Below are positions 27,061-36,724 of a stretch of DNA of 55,007 bases, piece after piece. A program made the translations under genes and the position numbers. Within the stretch, counting starts at the first letter, position 1; every line of letters starts with the position of its first letter. The DNA comes from an uncultured Oscillospiraceae bacterium (lineage in GTDB: Bacteria; Bacillota; Clostridia; Oscillospirales; Oscillospiraceae), in NCBI GenBank assembly GCA_900752285.1, contig CAADUW010000012.1, positions 1 to 55,007 of the forward strand, read 5' to 3'. A model generated the notes under the pieces. The model was not told the origin of the DNA. It saw only the letters and a program-made list of their open reading frames with translations, and did not search any database.

Positions 27061-27570
27061 ATGAAACAAACTCGCGCGCGTTTTCTTGTCCATGCTGCCG
27101 TAATCGCAGCGCTGTATGCCGTTCTGACGCATCTGCAAAATATCCTGCTCCCGGGAACCGCCTCCATGGCGATTCAGATGCGGGTTTCGGAAGCAATGTG
27201 CGTGCTGGCATTCTTTACCCCCGCGGCGATTCCGGGCCTCAGTGTTGGCTGCCTGATTTTTAACCTGACCTTTGCCGGAACCTTGCCGCTGGACTTTCTG
27301 GTGGGAACCCTTGCCAGCTTCCTGGCAGCGGAGGGAATGTGGCTGACCCGGAAGGTGACCGTAAAGGGTTATCCGCTGCCGGGCATGTGCATGCCGGCAA
27401 TTACCAATGCCATTCTTGTGGGCTGGGAACTGACCTTCTATCTGGGCGGCGGGTTTGCCCTGAATGCCCTCTATGTCGCCATCGGGGAACTGGCGGTCCT
27501 CCTTACGCTGGGTACCGCGCTTTATTACGCCCTCAAGCGCCGGGGCGTGGCGGAAAAGCTGTTTGCATAA
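27061..27570 (+). CDS. queT: Queuosine precursor transporter QueT
   Basis: The 169-residue membrane protein is the substrate-binding S component of an ECF-type transporter that takes up queuosine precursors. It shows the family opening HAAVIAALYAVLT near residue 10, MAIQMRVSEAMCVLAFFTP near residue 36 and GNAIL-like NAILVGWEL near 116, with about six hydrophobic segments. The start follows GGAGGAAG. Placement behind a preQ1-type riboswitch supports the assignment. The shared ECF energising module is not in this window. Confidence 0.92.
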   Translation: MKQTRARFLVHAAVIAALYAVLTHLQNILLPGTASMAIQMRVSEAMCVLAFFTPAAIPGLSVGCLIFNLTFAGTLPLDFLVGTLASFLAAEGMWLTRKVTVKGYPLPGMCMPAITNAILVGWELTFYLGGGFALNALYVAIGELAVLLTLGTALYYALKRRGVAEKLFA

Positions 27571-27604
27571 GGCGGCACGGTGACCGCATACAATCCCAAT
27601 TCAG

Positions 27605-27636
27605 AAATTCCCCTGCCCGTACGGGCAGGGGAATTT
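27605..27636. terminator. Bidirectional terminator between queT and larC
   Basis: AAATTCCCCTGCCC and GGGCAGGGGAATTT pair almost without a loop, with A/T flanks on both sides. Confidence 0.9.
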
Positions 27637-27678
27637 TACGTCCAACCGGGTGACGGCTATTTTGGAACGGACTGAGCC

Positions 27679-28842
27679 TCAGTTGGAGTCCGGCAGGGGC
27701 CAGGGAAGGTCATTTTCCCGGGTGATCCGGGCAAGATCCTCGTACTCCGGTTTCCGGCGGCAGACACCATAGCCCTCGGAAATTTTGTACCGCAGTTCTC
27801 CGTGGGGGGTGGAAACCACTTCCTCCCGCCGGGTCAGCTTGTACCGGCGGCAGACGGTTTCCCGAATGCCCAGTGTGGTAGTGCAGCGGAAAATCTGCCG
27901 CACCATGGCATCCCGCATGGATGTGCCGCACAGAACCGTCAGCAGAATCGCGGGACGGTTCTTTTTCATGCCGATGGAGGTGGTAAATACGTCCAGCGCT
28001 CCGGCGGCGAGCAGCTGCTCGGTTGCAAACCCGATCTGTTCACCGGTTATATCATCCAGATTGCATCGAAGCTCCAGAATTTCGTCTCCGCTTTCCTCCG
28101 TACTGCCCAGCAGGACCCGGAGGCAGTTGGCAATGGGAAAATCCTTTTTGCCCATGCCGCAGCCGATTTTTTCTACGGCCATCCGGGGCATATTTCCAAA
28201 TTTCGTTACAAACTGCCGCAGAAGCGCCGCTCCGGTGGGAGTGCAGAGTTCTCCCGTAATGCTGCCGCCGTAGATGGGGATCCCTTTCAGCAGTTCCGCC
28301 GTGGCAGGGGCGGGAACGGGCAGAATGCCGTGAGCGCAGCTGACATGTCCGCTGCCCACATGAACGGGGCTTGCATAAACCGCGTCGGGTGCCAGCTTTT
28401 CCATCAGATAGCACACGGCGGTCACATCTGCAATGGCGTCCATTGCGCCGACCTCGTGAAAGTGCACCTTCTCCACCGTGGTGCCATGAACCTTGCTTTC
28501 TGCCGCAGCAATGGCTCGGTAAACCTGCCGGATGGTTTCGGCGGTTTCCGGGGACACGGCGATATGGGAGATCAGATGGTCAATGGAGGAAAGGTCGCTG
28601 TAGCTGTGGTGGTGATGATGCGCGGAGGGTCCTCCCTCTTCCTGATCCTCCACCAGTACCCGCATATGGGAACCCCGGATCCCGCACTTTTCCGCGGGCT
28701 CCAGAATATACCGTACACCGGGGATTCCAAGGCCGTTCAATTCCGCAACCATGGCGGTTTTGTCCGGAAACAGTTCCAGCAAGGCGGCGGTCAGCATGTC
28801 GCCTGCCGCGCCCATGCCGCAGTCCAGATAAAGCAGCTTCAT
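27679..28842 (-). CDS. larC: Nickel insertion protein LarC
   Basis: The 387-residue protein is a CTP-dependent cyclometallase that inserts nickel to form the nickel-pincer nucleotide cofactor. It opens LLYLDCGMGAAGDM, has a His run (HHHHHSY, about 75-81) and KVHFHEVGAMDAIADV near 121, and continues into the C-terminal LarC2 part with no break. In Lactobacillus plantarum the two parts are joined by a programmed frameshift; here they are one frame. The start overlaps the larB stop (ATGA), and the gene is the last of larE-larB-larC. Confidence 0.95.
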   Translation of the reverse strand: MKLLYLDCGMGAAGDMLTAALLELFPDKTAMVAELNGLGIPGVRYILEPAEKCGIRGSHMRVLVEDQEEGGPSAHHHHHSYSDLSSIDHLISHIAVSPETAETIRQVYRAIAAAESKVHGTTVEKVHFHEVGAMDAIADVTAVCYLMEKLAPDAVYASPVHVGSGHVSCAHGILPVPAPATAELLKGIPIYGGSITGELCTPTGAALLRQFVTKFGNMPRMAVEKIGCGMGKKDFPIANCLRVLLGSTEESGDEILELRCNLDDITGEQIGFATEQLLAAGALDVFTTSIGMKKNRPAILLTVLCGTSMRDAMVRQIFRCTTTLGIRETVCRRYKLTRREEVVSTPHGELRYKISEGYGVCRRKPEYEDLARITRENDLPWPLPDSN

Positions 28843-29594
28843 TTCCTTGCCTCCATGTGATTGATCCGGCTGGCCATAAGACCCGCGCCGAAGCCGTTGT
28901 CGATGTTGACCACTGCCGTTCCGCTGGCACAGGAGTTCAGCATGGAAAGCAGGGCGGTGACCCCGCCGAAGGATGCACCGTAACCCACGCTGGTGGGAAC
29001 GGCAATGACCGGACAGTCCACCAGTCCGCCGATGACCGTAGCAAGCGCGCCCTCCATGCCCGCAATGGCAATGACCACGCTGGCTTCCATCAGCTCCTGC
29101 CGGTGGCTGAGAAGCCGGTGAAGCCCGGCAACGCCCACGTCATAGAGCCGTTCCACCTGATTGCCAAGAAATTCGGCAGTCAGCGCGGCCTCCTCCGCAA
29201 CGGGGATATCACTGGTTCCACCGGTGGCGACCACGATGGTTCCGATGCCGGTGGGGGCGGGCAGGCTGCCCGCAATGGCCAGACGGCTCTCCGGATGATA
29301 GCAGATAGGGAAGCAGGCGTTGACAGCGGCGGCCTTTTCCGGATCCACCCGGGTAATGAGTACGTTTTTCTGCCCGTTTTCTGCCATGGCGCGGAGAATT
29401 CCGGTGATCTGTTCTGCCGTTTTCCCGGCACCGTAGATCACCTCCGACGCGCCCTGCCGCACCTGCCGGTGCAGATCGACCTTGGCATAGCCAAGGTCCG
29501 CAAAGGGCTGACCCTTCAGAATGCCCATGGCGTCCGCCACGGATACGCTGCCACTGTGAACCTGCTCCAGAAGCGTTTTGATGTCGGTGTTCAT
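28839..29594 (-). CDS. larB: Nicotinate adenine dinucleotide carboxylase LarB
   Basis: The 251-residue enzyme carboxylates and hydrolyses nicotinic acid adenine dinucleotide, the first step towards the nickel-pincer cofactor. Its C-terminal half is PurE-like (TGGTSDIPVAEEAA near 130, AGMEGALATVIGGL near 178, VPTSVGYGASFGG near 199). GGAGGCACG precedes the start at 29594, which overlaps the larE stop; the frame is open further upstream but lies inside larE. It should not be mistaken for the true PurE at 40608-41132. Confidence 0.95.
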   Translation of the reverse strand: MNTDIKTLLEQVHSGSVSVADAMGILKGQPFADLGYAKVDLHRQVRQGASEVIYGAGKTAEQITGILRAMAENGQKNVLITRVDPEKAAAVNACFPICYHPESRLAIAGSLPAPTGIGTIVVATGGTSDIPVAEEAALTAEFLGNQVERLYDVGVAGLHRLLSHRQELMEASVVIAIAGMEGALATVIGGLVDCPVIAVPTSVGYGASFGGVTALLSMLNSCASGTAVVNIDNGFGAGLMASRINHMEARK

Positions 29595-30340
29595 TTCCGT
29601 GCCTCCAGATCCAGAAGAACTCCCCGATAGCGCTGCTTCAACTCCCCGGCGATCGCTTCCCGGTTTTGCAGCAGCCGGGGGAAATCTTCTTCCCGCAGCT
29701 GGAGTTTTGCCTGCTCTTCCCGGGTTGTGCGCACCCGGAAATCCCGGAAACCGAGTGCAGCCAGCCGGGTTTCTGCCCATTCCGTCCGGGCAAGATTCTC
29801 CTTCGTGATTTCCATGCCTGTGGGAATCCGGGTAGCCAGACACGCGTAGGCGGGCTTGTCCCAGGTGAAGAGCCCGGCTTCCCGGGAAAGCTCCCGGATG
29901 CGCGCCTTGGTCAGACCGCACTCCCGCAGAGGAGAGCGGACGGAAAGCTCCCGCAGCGCCCGCATACCGGGACGGTCACCCTCGGCATCCGATGCGTTGG
30001 TGCCGTCCAGAAGTACGGAGAAGCCGTCATTTCGGGCGTGCTCCAGAATGGAAGAGAAAATGACCTGCTTGCAGTAGTAGCACCGGTTGGCAGGATTGAC
30101 GGTGATCTGGGGCTGGCTCAGCACATCCGGCGTGATGACCTCCAGCTGAGCGCCCAGAGACGCGGCAAGGCGCAGTGCGTCCTGATATTCAAATTCCGGC
30201 TGAAAGGCAGTCCGGACGTAGTAGGCCTTGATTTCCTTTCCGTACCGCATTCCGGCGTAGAGCAGAAACGAAGAATCCACGCCGCCGGAAAAGGCAAGGG
30301 CGGTTTTCGGATTCCGTGCAAAAAATTCAGACAGTTCCAT
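29591..30340 (-). CDS. larE: ATP-dependent sulfur transferase LarE
   Basis: The 249-residue PP-loop enzyme adds the two sulfurs to the pincer precursor. The PP-loop is ALAFSGGVDSSF (about 14-25), NPANRCYYCK lies near 83 and the sacrificial or cluster-binding Cys region reads KPAYACLATRIPTG near 161. Extra cysteines near residues 88-91 are visible; whether it uses an Fe-S cluster is not settled by sequence alone. GGAGGTAAAG precedes the start. It leads the larEBC operon, which has no larA and no nickel transporter attached. Confidence 0.95.
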   Translation of the reverse strand: MELSEFFARNPKTALAFSGGVDSSFLLYAGMRYGKEIKAYYVRTAFQPEFEYQDALRLAASLGAQLEVITPDVLSQPQITVNPANRCYYCKQVIFSSILEHARNDGFSVLLDGTNASDAEGDRPGMRALRELSVRSPLRECGLTKARIRELSREAGLFTWDKPAYACLATRIPTGMEITKENLARTEWAETRLAALGFRDFRVRTTREEQAKLQLREEDFPRLLQNREAIAGELKQRYRGVLLDLEARK

Positions 30341-30363
30341 GATCTTTACCTCCTGATTTCCAC

Positions 30364-30392
30364 AGTATAGCACAGGATTTTCCAAAAGGCAA
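30364..30392 (-). promoter_or_regulatory. larEBC promoter
   Basis: On the minus strand TTGCCT (30387-30392) and TATACT (30364-30369) are 17 bp apart, about 25 bases before larE. Confidence 0.7.
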
Positions 30393-30474
30393 TGCGGTTG
30401 GGCCGCAAGCTGAAGAGGAACCGCCGCAAAGCACGGCGGGGACGGTTCATAAAAATCCGTCCCGGCGGAAAGCA

Positions 30475-30503
30475 CACCCCGAACCGTTTTCCGGTTCGGG
30501 GTG
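30475..30503 (-). terminator. Hairpin after purL
   Basis: CACCCCGAACCG and CGGTTCGGGGTG pair around a 5-base loop 8 bases beyond the purL stop. The minus strand continues TGCTTT, a weak T stretch, so it is the likely end of the purine operon. Confidence 0.7.
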
Positions 30504-30511
30504 CAAGCCTG

Positions 30512-33500
30512 TTAACGGAAGTAGGCGACTGCGGATTCAAACATGCGGATGTCGTATTCGCCGGGAACGTTCCGGTACAGACCGGAGCCGATCCGCTCGC
30601 TGTGGCCCATCTTTCCAAAGACCCGTCCGTCCGGGGAGGTGATGCCCTCGATGGCGTATACGGAACCGTTGGGATTAAAGTGTACGTCGGCAGTGGCGTT
30701 TCCACTCATGTCCACGTACTGGGTGGCAATCTGTCCGTTTGCCGCCAGTCGGCGTACCAGCTCATCACTGGCAAGGAACCGGCCTTCGCCGTGGGAAATG
30801 GGAACGTTGTAGATGTCGCCTACATTGGTCAGACGCAGCCAGGGAGACAGATTGGAAGCGACCCGAGTGCGGACGATCCGGCTCTGGTGCCGGGCAATGG
30901 TATTGAAGGTCAGGGTGGGACAGGTTTCGTCCATGTCCCGGATCTCTCCGTAGGGGACAAGTCCCAGCTTGATAAGGGCCTGGAAGCCGTTGCAGATGCC
31001 GCACATCAGGCCGTCCCGGTTTTTCAGAAGGTCGTTTACGCCTTCCCGAAGGGCGGCGGCACGGAAGAAGGCGGTAATGAACTTGCCGGAGCCGTCGGGT
31101 TCGTCGCCGCCGGAGAAACCGCCGGGGATGAAGATCATCTGCGCGTCTTTCAGCTCCCGGGCAAATTCGTCCACGCTTCTGGAAATGGCTTCGGCGGACA
31201 GGTTCCGCACAACCAGAATCTTCGGGTCGCCGCCTGCGTCGGCAACGGCTCTGGCAGAGTCGTACTCACAGTTGGTGCCGGGGAAGGCAGGGATCAGGAC
31301 CCGGGGCTTTGCCGTGCGGACGGCGGGTGCTTTCCAGCCGGACACCGGGTGACTGAAGGTTTCCATGGGCACATTCCTTGTGGGAATGTTGCAGGAATAA
31401 ACCGGCTCCAGCTTGTTTTCGTAGGCATTCAGCACGGTGCTGTGCTTGAGAATCTGGCCCTGATATACAAAGCTTCCGTCGCTGCGGGTTACGCCCAGCA
31501 CGGTGCCGACCGTTTCCTCGCCGGTCAGTTCCACTAGAAAGCTGCCGTAGCAGCAGGAGAACAGGTCCTCCATGGAGAGCGTGTAGTCAAAGGTAAAGCC
31601 CAGACCGTTGCCGAAGCCCATTTTCATGACGGCTTCCGCCACACCGCCCATGCCGAGGGTATAGGCCGCCACGGCCTCGCCGCTGGCGAGAAGTCCGTGA
31701 ACCTGTGCAAACAGTGCTTTCAGGGATTCTGCTTCCGGCAGCCCGTTTTCATCGTACCGGGGCTTCAGCAGGCAGACCGTATGCCCGGGCGCCTTGAACT
31801 CGGGGCTGACCACATCCCCTGTTTTTCCGGTGGTCACGGCAAAGGATACCAGCGTGGGCGGCACATCCAGATTCTCAAAGCTGCCGGACATGGAGTCCTT
31901 GCCGCCAATGGCACCGACACCCAGATCCAGCTGTGCCCGGAAAGCACCCAGCAGCGCTGCCAGCGGCATACCCCACCGGGCGGGATCCTTGCCCATCCGG
32001 GGGAAGTACTCCTGAAAGGTCAGGTAAACATCTTCAAAGGACGCGCCGGAGGCAATCAGCTTGGAAACGGATTCCACCACCGCCAGATAGGCACCGTGGT
32101 AGGGAGACTGGGAGGAAAGGAAGGGGTTATAGCCGAAGGACATGAAGGAACAGTCGTCGGTGTGTCCCTTCTCAACGCTGATCTTCTGCACCATGGACTG
32201 AATGGGGGTCAGCTGGTGCTTGCCGCCGAAGGGCATCAGCACTGTGCCCGCGCCGATGGTGGAGTCAAAGCGCTCGGAAAGCCCCCGCTTGGAGCAGGTG
32301 TTCAGGTCGGAAGCCACCCGGAGAAAGTTCTCCCGGAAGTCGCCCTCCACCGGGGCGGGGGTAATTTTCGCGGCAGCGGGAGCGGCGGCCGTGTGCTTGG
32401 CAGCACCGTTGGAATTCAGAAATTCCCGGCTGATGTCGCAGATGGTATTTCCGTTCCAGCGCATGGTGAGCCGGGGACTTTCCGTTACCACGGCCACCCG
32501 GACGGCCCGAAGGTTTTCCTTTGCCGCCAGCTCCAGAAAACGTTCTGCGTCCTCGGGCTCAACGACCACGGCCATCCGCTCCTGAGACTCGGAAATGGCA
32601 AGCTCGGTGCCGTCCAGTCCGTCGTATTTTCTGGGAACCGCGTTCAGGTCAATATCCAGCCCGTCTGCCAGCTCGCCGATGGCGACGGACACGCCGCCGG
32701 CACCGAAGTCATTGCAGCGCTTGATGAGCCGGGAAGCTTCCGGATTCCGGAACAGCCGCTGGAGCTTCCGTTCCTCGGGAGCGTTGCCCTTCTGTACCTC
32801 GGCGCCGCAGGTTTCCAGCGAGTGGAGATTGTGACTCTTGGAGGAGCCGGTGGCGCCGCCGCAGCCGTCCCGCCCGGTGGCACCGCCCAGCAGAATCACC
32901 ACATCCCCGGGTACCGGGCACTCCCGGCGCACATTGGCGGCAGGGGTGGCGGCAATGACTGCACCGATCTCCATCCGCTTGGCGGCGTAGCCCGGATGGT
33001 AAATTTCATCTACAATGCCGGTGGCAAGACCAATCTGGTTGCCGTAGGAGGAGTAGCCTGCGGCGGCGGTGGTAACCAGCTTACGTTGGGGGAGCTTGCC
33101 CGGAATGGTCTCGGAAACGGGCTTCAGCGGATCGGCAGCACCGGTGACCCGCATGGCACCGTAAACATAGGAGCGCCCGGACAGGGGGTCCCGGATGGCG
33201 CCGCCGATGCAGGTGGCGGCGCCGCCGAAGGGCTCGATCTCCGTGGGATGATTGTGGGTCTCGTTCTTGAACAGCAGCAGCCAGGGCTCCTTTTTGCCGT
33301 CTACCTCCACATCCATTTTCACGGTGCAGGCGTTGATCTCTTCGGATTCGTCCAGCTTGTTCAGCTGACCGGTGGCTTTCAGATACTTTGCGCCGATGGT
33401 GGCAAGATCCATGAGGCAGATGGGCTTCTGCTCCCGGTGGAGCTTTTTCCGGACCTGGAGGTATTCCTCGTAAGCGCTTTGCAGCAGCGGGTCGGCAAAG

Positions 33501-34207
33501 GTGACCTTGTCCAGCACGGTGCCAAAGGTGGTGTGGCGGCAGTGATCGGACCAGTAGGTGTCGATCATCCGGATTTCCGTAATGGTGGGATCCCGGTGCT
33601 CGGAGCGGAAATAGTCCTGGCAGAAGGCAATGTCGTCAAGGTCCATGGCCAGACCGTAGCTTGCGATAAAGTCGGCAAGCCCCTCCCGATTCAGCTCCGT
33701 AAAGCCCGTGAGGGTCGCAACGGTAGTGGGAATGGCATACTGGCTCTTGAGCGTTTCCGGTTTTTCAAGGGCCGCTTCCCGGGCCTCTACCGGGTTAATG
33801 ACGTATTTTTTAACCGCGCTCACCGCCGCTTCGTCCAGCTTTCCGTAGAGCGCATAGACCTTGGCGGTGCGCACGGTGGGACGCTCACCCTGAGACAGGA
33901 TCTGGATGCACTGGGCTGCGGAGTCCGCCCGCTGGTCAAACTGACCGGGCAGGTATTCCACGGCAAATACCGCGTCCGCGTCCGAAAGCGCCATGTCCTC
34001 CCGGACACGATCCACCTGCGGCTCGGAGAAAACCGTGGGTACTGCGGAATCAAACAGCTCCCGGGAAATGCCCTCGGCATCGTACCGGTTCAGAATCCGC
34101 ACTTTTTCCAGAGCGGAAATGCCCAGCAGGTTGACGCACTCGGCGCACAGCCCGGCAGCCTCATTGTCGAGACCCGGTTTCTTTTCAACAAATACACGAT
34201 AAACCAT
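30512..34207 (-). CDS. purL: Phosphoribosylformylglycinamidine synthase, single-chain
   Basis: The 1231-residue enzyme converts FGAR to FGAM with glutamine and ATP. It is the large fused form: a PurS-like N-terminal part, a duplicated synthetase core (for example NDFGAGGVSVAIGELADG) and a C-terminal glutaminase from about residue 968. The glutaminase nucleophile is Cys1072 in CGICNGFQ and the partner His lies in SHGEGR near 1139. Most Firmicutes use separate PurS, PurL and PurQ, but the fused form is common in Clostridia. GGAGG lies about 11 nt before the start. It is the last gene of the pur operon. Confidence 0.97.
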   Translation of the reverse strand: MVYRVFVEKKPGLDNEAAGLCAECVNLLGISALEKVRILNRYDAEGISRELFDSAVPTVFSEPQVDRVREDMALSDADAVFAVEYLPGQFDQRADSAAQCIQILSQGERPTVRTAKVYALYGKLDEAAVSAVKKYVINPVEAREAALEKPETLKSQYAIPTTVATLTGFTELNREGLADFIASYGLAMDLDDIAFCQDYFRSEHRDPTITEIRMIDTYWSDHCRHTTFGTVLDKVTFADPLLQSAYEEYLQVRKKLHREQKPICLMDLATIGAKYLKATGQLNKLDESEEINACTVKMDVEVDGKKEPWLLLFKNETHNHPTEIEPFGGAATCIGGAIRDPLSGRSYVYGAMRVTGAADPLKPVSETIPGKLPQRKLVTTAAAGYSSYGNQIGLATGIVDEIYHPGYAAKRMEIGAVIAATPAANVRRECPVPGDVVILLGGATGRDGCGGATGSSKSHNLHSLETCGAEVQKGNAPEERKLQRLFRNPEASRLIKRCNDFGAGGVSVAIGELADGLDIDLNAVPRKYDGLDGTELAISESQERMAVVVEPEDAERFLELAAKENLRAVRVAVVTESPRLTMRWNGNTICDISREFLNSNGAAKHTAAAPAAAKITPAPVEGDFRENFLRVASDLNTCSKRGLSERFDSTIGAGTVLMPFGGKHQLTPIQSMVQKISVEKGHTDDCSFMSFGYNPFLSSQSPYHGAYLAVVESVSKLIASGASFEDVYLTFQEYFPRMGKDPARWGMPLAALLGAFRAQLDLGVGAIGGKDSMSGSFENLDVPPTLVSFAVTTGKTGDVVSPEFKAPGHTVCLLKPRYDENGLPEAESLKALFAQVHGLLASGEAVAAYTLGMGGVAEAVMKMGFGNGLGFTFDYTLSMEDLFSCCYGSFLVELTGEETVGTVLGVTRSDGSFVYQGQILKHSTVLNAYENKLEPVYSCNIPTRNVPMETFSHPVSGWKAPAVRTAKPRVLIPAFPGTNCEYDSARAVADAGGDPKILVVRNLSAEAISRSVDEFARELKDAQMIFIPGGFSGGDEPDGSGKFITAFFRAAALREGVNDLLKNRDGLMCGICNGFQALIKLGLVPYGEIRDMDETCPTLTFNTIARHQSRIVRTRVASNLSPWLRLTNVGDIYNVPISHGEGRFLASDELVRRLAANGQIATQYVDMSGNATADVHFNPNGSVYAIEGITSPDGRVFGKMGHSERIGSGLYRNVPGEYDIRMFESAVAYFR

Positions 34208-34255
34208 CGGGGTCAGTTACCTCCTAGTTTTTCTCGATTTCGGAAGCCTTTCGGC

Positions 34256-35521
34256 TTAAGTCTTTGCCCGCAGAGCGCGGGCGCCAATGTCGCTGCGGCG
34301 GAAGGCGTTCCGGAAGGTCACACCGTTTGCCAGCCGGTAAGCTTCCCGGATGGCAGAGTCCAGCGTATCGGCCACGGCGGTGGTGCCGGTGACCCGCCCG
34401 CCGGAGGTGACGAGCTGTCCGTTTTCTTCCTTCGCACCCGCTACATAGGTGTGGGCGGCGGCCTCCTCCGTCATGGTGATGGGGAAGCCCTTCTCATAAT
34501 GCTCGGGGTAGCCGCTTGACGCGGTAATCACGCAGCAGGCGTATTTCCGGGAAAATTTGACTTCCGTCTGGGCAAGGGTTCCGTTGGTAGTTGCCTGCAT
34601 GACGGTGAGCAGATCACTTTCCAGCAGGGGGAGGACCACCTGCGTCTCCGGGTCACCAAACCGGCAGTTGTATTCAATGACCTTGGGGCCGTCCTTTGTC
34701 AGCATGAGCCCGAAGTACAGGCAGCCGGTGAAGGGACGCCCTTCGGCGGCCATGGCACGGATGGTGGGCAGGAAAATTTCCTCCATGCACCGCGCGGCAA
34801 TCGCCTCGGTATAGTAGGGGTTAGGAGCAACGGTGCCCATGCCGCCGGTGTTCAGTCCCGTATCGCCGTCGTGGGCCCGTTTGTGATCCTGACTGGAAAC
34901 CATGGGCTTGACGCATTTTCCGTCCGTGAAGGACAGAATGGAGACCTCGGGGCCTTCCAGATATTCCTCAATGACCACCGTGGCACCGCTCTTACCGAAC
35001 TTGCCGTTTGCCATCATGTCGGTCACGGCGGCCTTTGCTTCTTCCCGGGTGGCGGCAATGATGACACCCTTGCCCAGCGCAAGCCCGTCCGCCTTTACGA
35101 CGGTAGGAATGGGGGCGCTGTCCAGATATTGCAGAGCGGCTTCCAGTTCGGTGAAGATCTCATATTTTGCCGTGGGGATCCCGTATTTTTTCATGAGGTT
35201 TTTGGAAAAAGCCTTGCTGCCCTCGATGATCGCGGCATTGGCCCGGGGACCGAAGCAGGGAATACCGATCTCGGACAGCCGGTCCACACAGCCGAGAACC
35301 AGCGGATCGTCTGGCGCCACAACGGCATAATCGATCCCGTGTTCTCCGGAAAAACGGACGATCCCGTCAAGATCCGTGGCGGCAATGGGCACGCAGACGG
35401 CGTCCCGGGCAATGCCGCCGTTTCCCGGCAGGGCGTAGATTTCCGTGACCTCCGGGTTTTCTTTCAGCTTGCGGATAATGGCGTGCTCCCGCCCGCCACC
35501 GCCGACAACCAGAATTTTCAT
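34256..35521 (-). CDS. purD: Phosphoribosylamine-glycine ligase
   Basis: The 421-residue ATP-grasp enzyme joins glycine to phosphoribosylamine, the second step of purine synthesis. It begins KILVVGGGGREHAI, has the ATP-grasp KADGLALGKGV near residue 144 and the family motif RFGDPETQVVLPLL near 281. Length is typical (about 420-430). It follows the AICAR formyltransferase gene by 10 nt and precedes purL by 48 nt. Confidence 0.97.
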   Translation of the reverse strand: MKILVVGGGGREHAIIRKLKENPEVTEIYALPGNGGIARDAVCVPIAATDLDGIVRFSGEHGIDYAVVAPDDPLVLGCVDRLSEIGIPCFGPRANAAIIEGSKAFSKNLMKKYGIPTAKYEIFTELEAALQYLDSAPIPTVVKADGLALGKGVIIAATREEAKAAVTDMMANGKFGKSGATVVIEEYLEGPEVSILSFTDGKCVKPMVSSQDHKRAHDGDTGLNTGGMGTVAPNPYYTEAIAARCMEEIFLPTIRAMAAEGRPFTGCLYFGLMLTKDGPKVIEYNCRFGDPETQVVLPLLESDLLTVMQATTNGTLAQTEVKFSRKYACCVITASSGYPEHYEKGFPITMTEEAAAHTYVAGAKEENGQLVTSGGRVTGTTAVADTLDSAIREAYRLANGVTFRNAFRRSDIGARALRAKT

Positions 35522-35531
35522 GGTATCCTCC

Positions 35532-36716
35532 TTAGTGATGGAACAGCCGCATGCCGGTAAACGCCATGACTACACCCTGCCGGTTGCATTCTTCAATGAC
35601 CAGATCGTCCCGAACGGAGCCGCCTGGCTGGGCGATGTAGCTGACGCCGGAGGCACAGGCACGCTTGATGTTATCGGCAAAGGGGAAGAAGGCATCGGAG
35701 CCCAGGCTGACGCCCGTAATGCCGTCCAGATACGCCCGTTTTTCCTCCGCGGTCAGAGGCTCGGGGCGGGTGGTGAAATAGTTCTGCCAGATGCCCTCGG
35801 CGCACACATCCTCCTCGTTCCCGTTGATATAGCCGTCAATGACGTTGTCCCGGTTGGGACGGCCCAGATCATTACGGAAGGGCAGGGAAAGAGTCTTGGG
35901 ATGCTGCCGCAGGAACCAGGTGTCTGCCTTGGTACCGGCAAGCCGGGTGCAGTGGATCCGGGACTGCTGCCCGGCGCCCACGCCGATGGCCTGCCCGTCG
36001 TAGGCAAAGCAGACGGAGTTGGACTGGGTGTACTTCAGGGTGATGAGGGATACGATCAGATCCCGTTTGGCATCCTCGGGCAGCACCCTGTTCTTGGTAA
36101 CGATATTCTGAAGCAGGGCTTCCTCAATTTTGAAATTGTTCCGTCCCTGCCGGAAGGTCACGCCGTAGACCATTTTGGTTTCCTCGGCGGCGGGAACGTA
36201 ATCCGGGTCAATGGAAACCACGTTGTAGCCGCCCTTGCGCTTTGCCCGCAGGATGGCGAGGGCTTCCTCCGAGTAGCCCGGGGCGATGACGCCGTCGGAA
36301 ACCTCCCGGGCAATAAGCCTTGCGGTCAACGCGTCACAGGTGTCGGACAGGGCAACCCAGTCACCGAAGGAGCACATCCGGTCCGTACCTCTTGCCCGGA
36401 CATAGGCACAGGCGAGCGGATGGGCATCCAGATCCCCAATGTCGTCTGCAAAGCAGGCCTTTTTGAGGCTTTCGGGAAGAGGCCGTCCCACGGCGGCGGA
36501 GGTGGGGGAGACATGCTTGAAGGACGCGGCGGCGCACATGCCGGTGGCCTCCTTCAGCTCCCTGACCAGCTGCCAGGAGTTCAGCGCGTCCAGAAAGTTG
36601 ATATAGCCCGGGCGCCCGTTCAGCACGGTGACGGGCAGGTCGCTGCCGTCTGCCATGAAAATGGAGGCAGGCTTCTGATTGGGATTGCAGCCGTATTTCA
36701 GTTCAATTTCGTTCAT
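35532..36716 (-). CDS. Stand-alone AICAR formyltransferase
   Basis: The 394-residue enzyme transfers a formyl group from 10-formyl-THF to AICAR to make FAICAR. It corresponds to the C-terminal domain of bifunctional PurH only; the IMP cyclohydrolase domain is absent. The catalytic Lys-His pair is seen in SFKHVSPTSAAV near residue 65, and SDAFFPFADNIKRA lies near 345. The start at 36716 follows GAGGTTT; a GTG four codons upstream coincides with that site. The gene just before it encodes a PurO-type cyclohydrolase, so the two together replace PurH. Confidence 0.93.
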   Translation of the reverse strand: MNEIELKYGCNPNQKPASIFMADGSDLPVTVLNGRPGYINFLDALNSWQLVRELKEATGMCAAASFKHVSPTSAAVGRPLPESLKKACFADDIGDLDAHPLACAYVRARGTDRMCSFGDWVALSDTCDALTARLIAREVSDGVIAPGYSEEALAILRAKRKGGYNVVSIDPDYVPAAEETKMVYGVTFRQGRNNFKIEEALLQNIVTKNRVLPEDAKRDLIVSLITLKYTQSNSVCFAYDGQAIGVGAGQQSRIHCTRLAGTKADTWFLRQHPKTLSLPFRNDLGRPNRDNVIDGYINGNEEDVCAEGIWQNYFTTRPEPLTAEEKRAYLDGITGVSLGSDAFFPFADNIKRACASGVSYIAQPGGSVRDDLVIEECNRQGVVMAFTGMRLFHH

Positions 36717-36724
36717 GGAAAACC

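Noticed and set aside
27679..28842. A programmed frameshift in larC as in Lactobacillus plantarum
   Set aside because: The LarC1 and LarC2 parts lie in a single uninterrupted frame, so no frameshift is needed.
28839..29594. larB as a second purE
   Set aside because: Its C-terminal half is PurE-like, but the N-terminal domain and overlap with larE and larC identify it as LarB.
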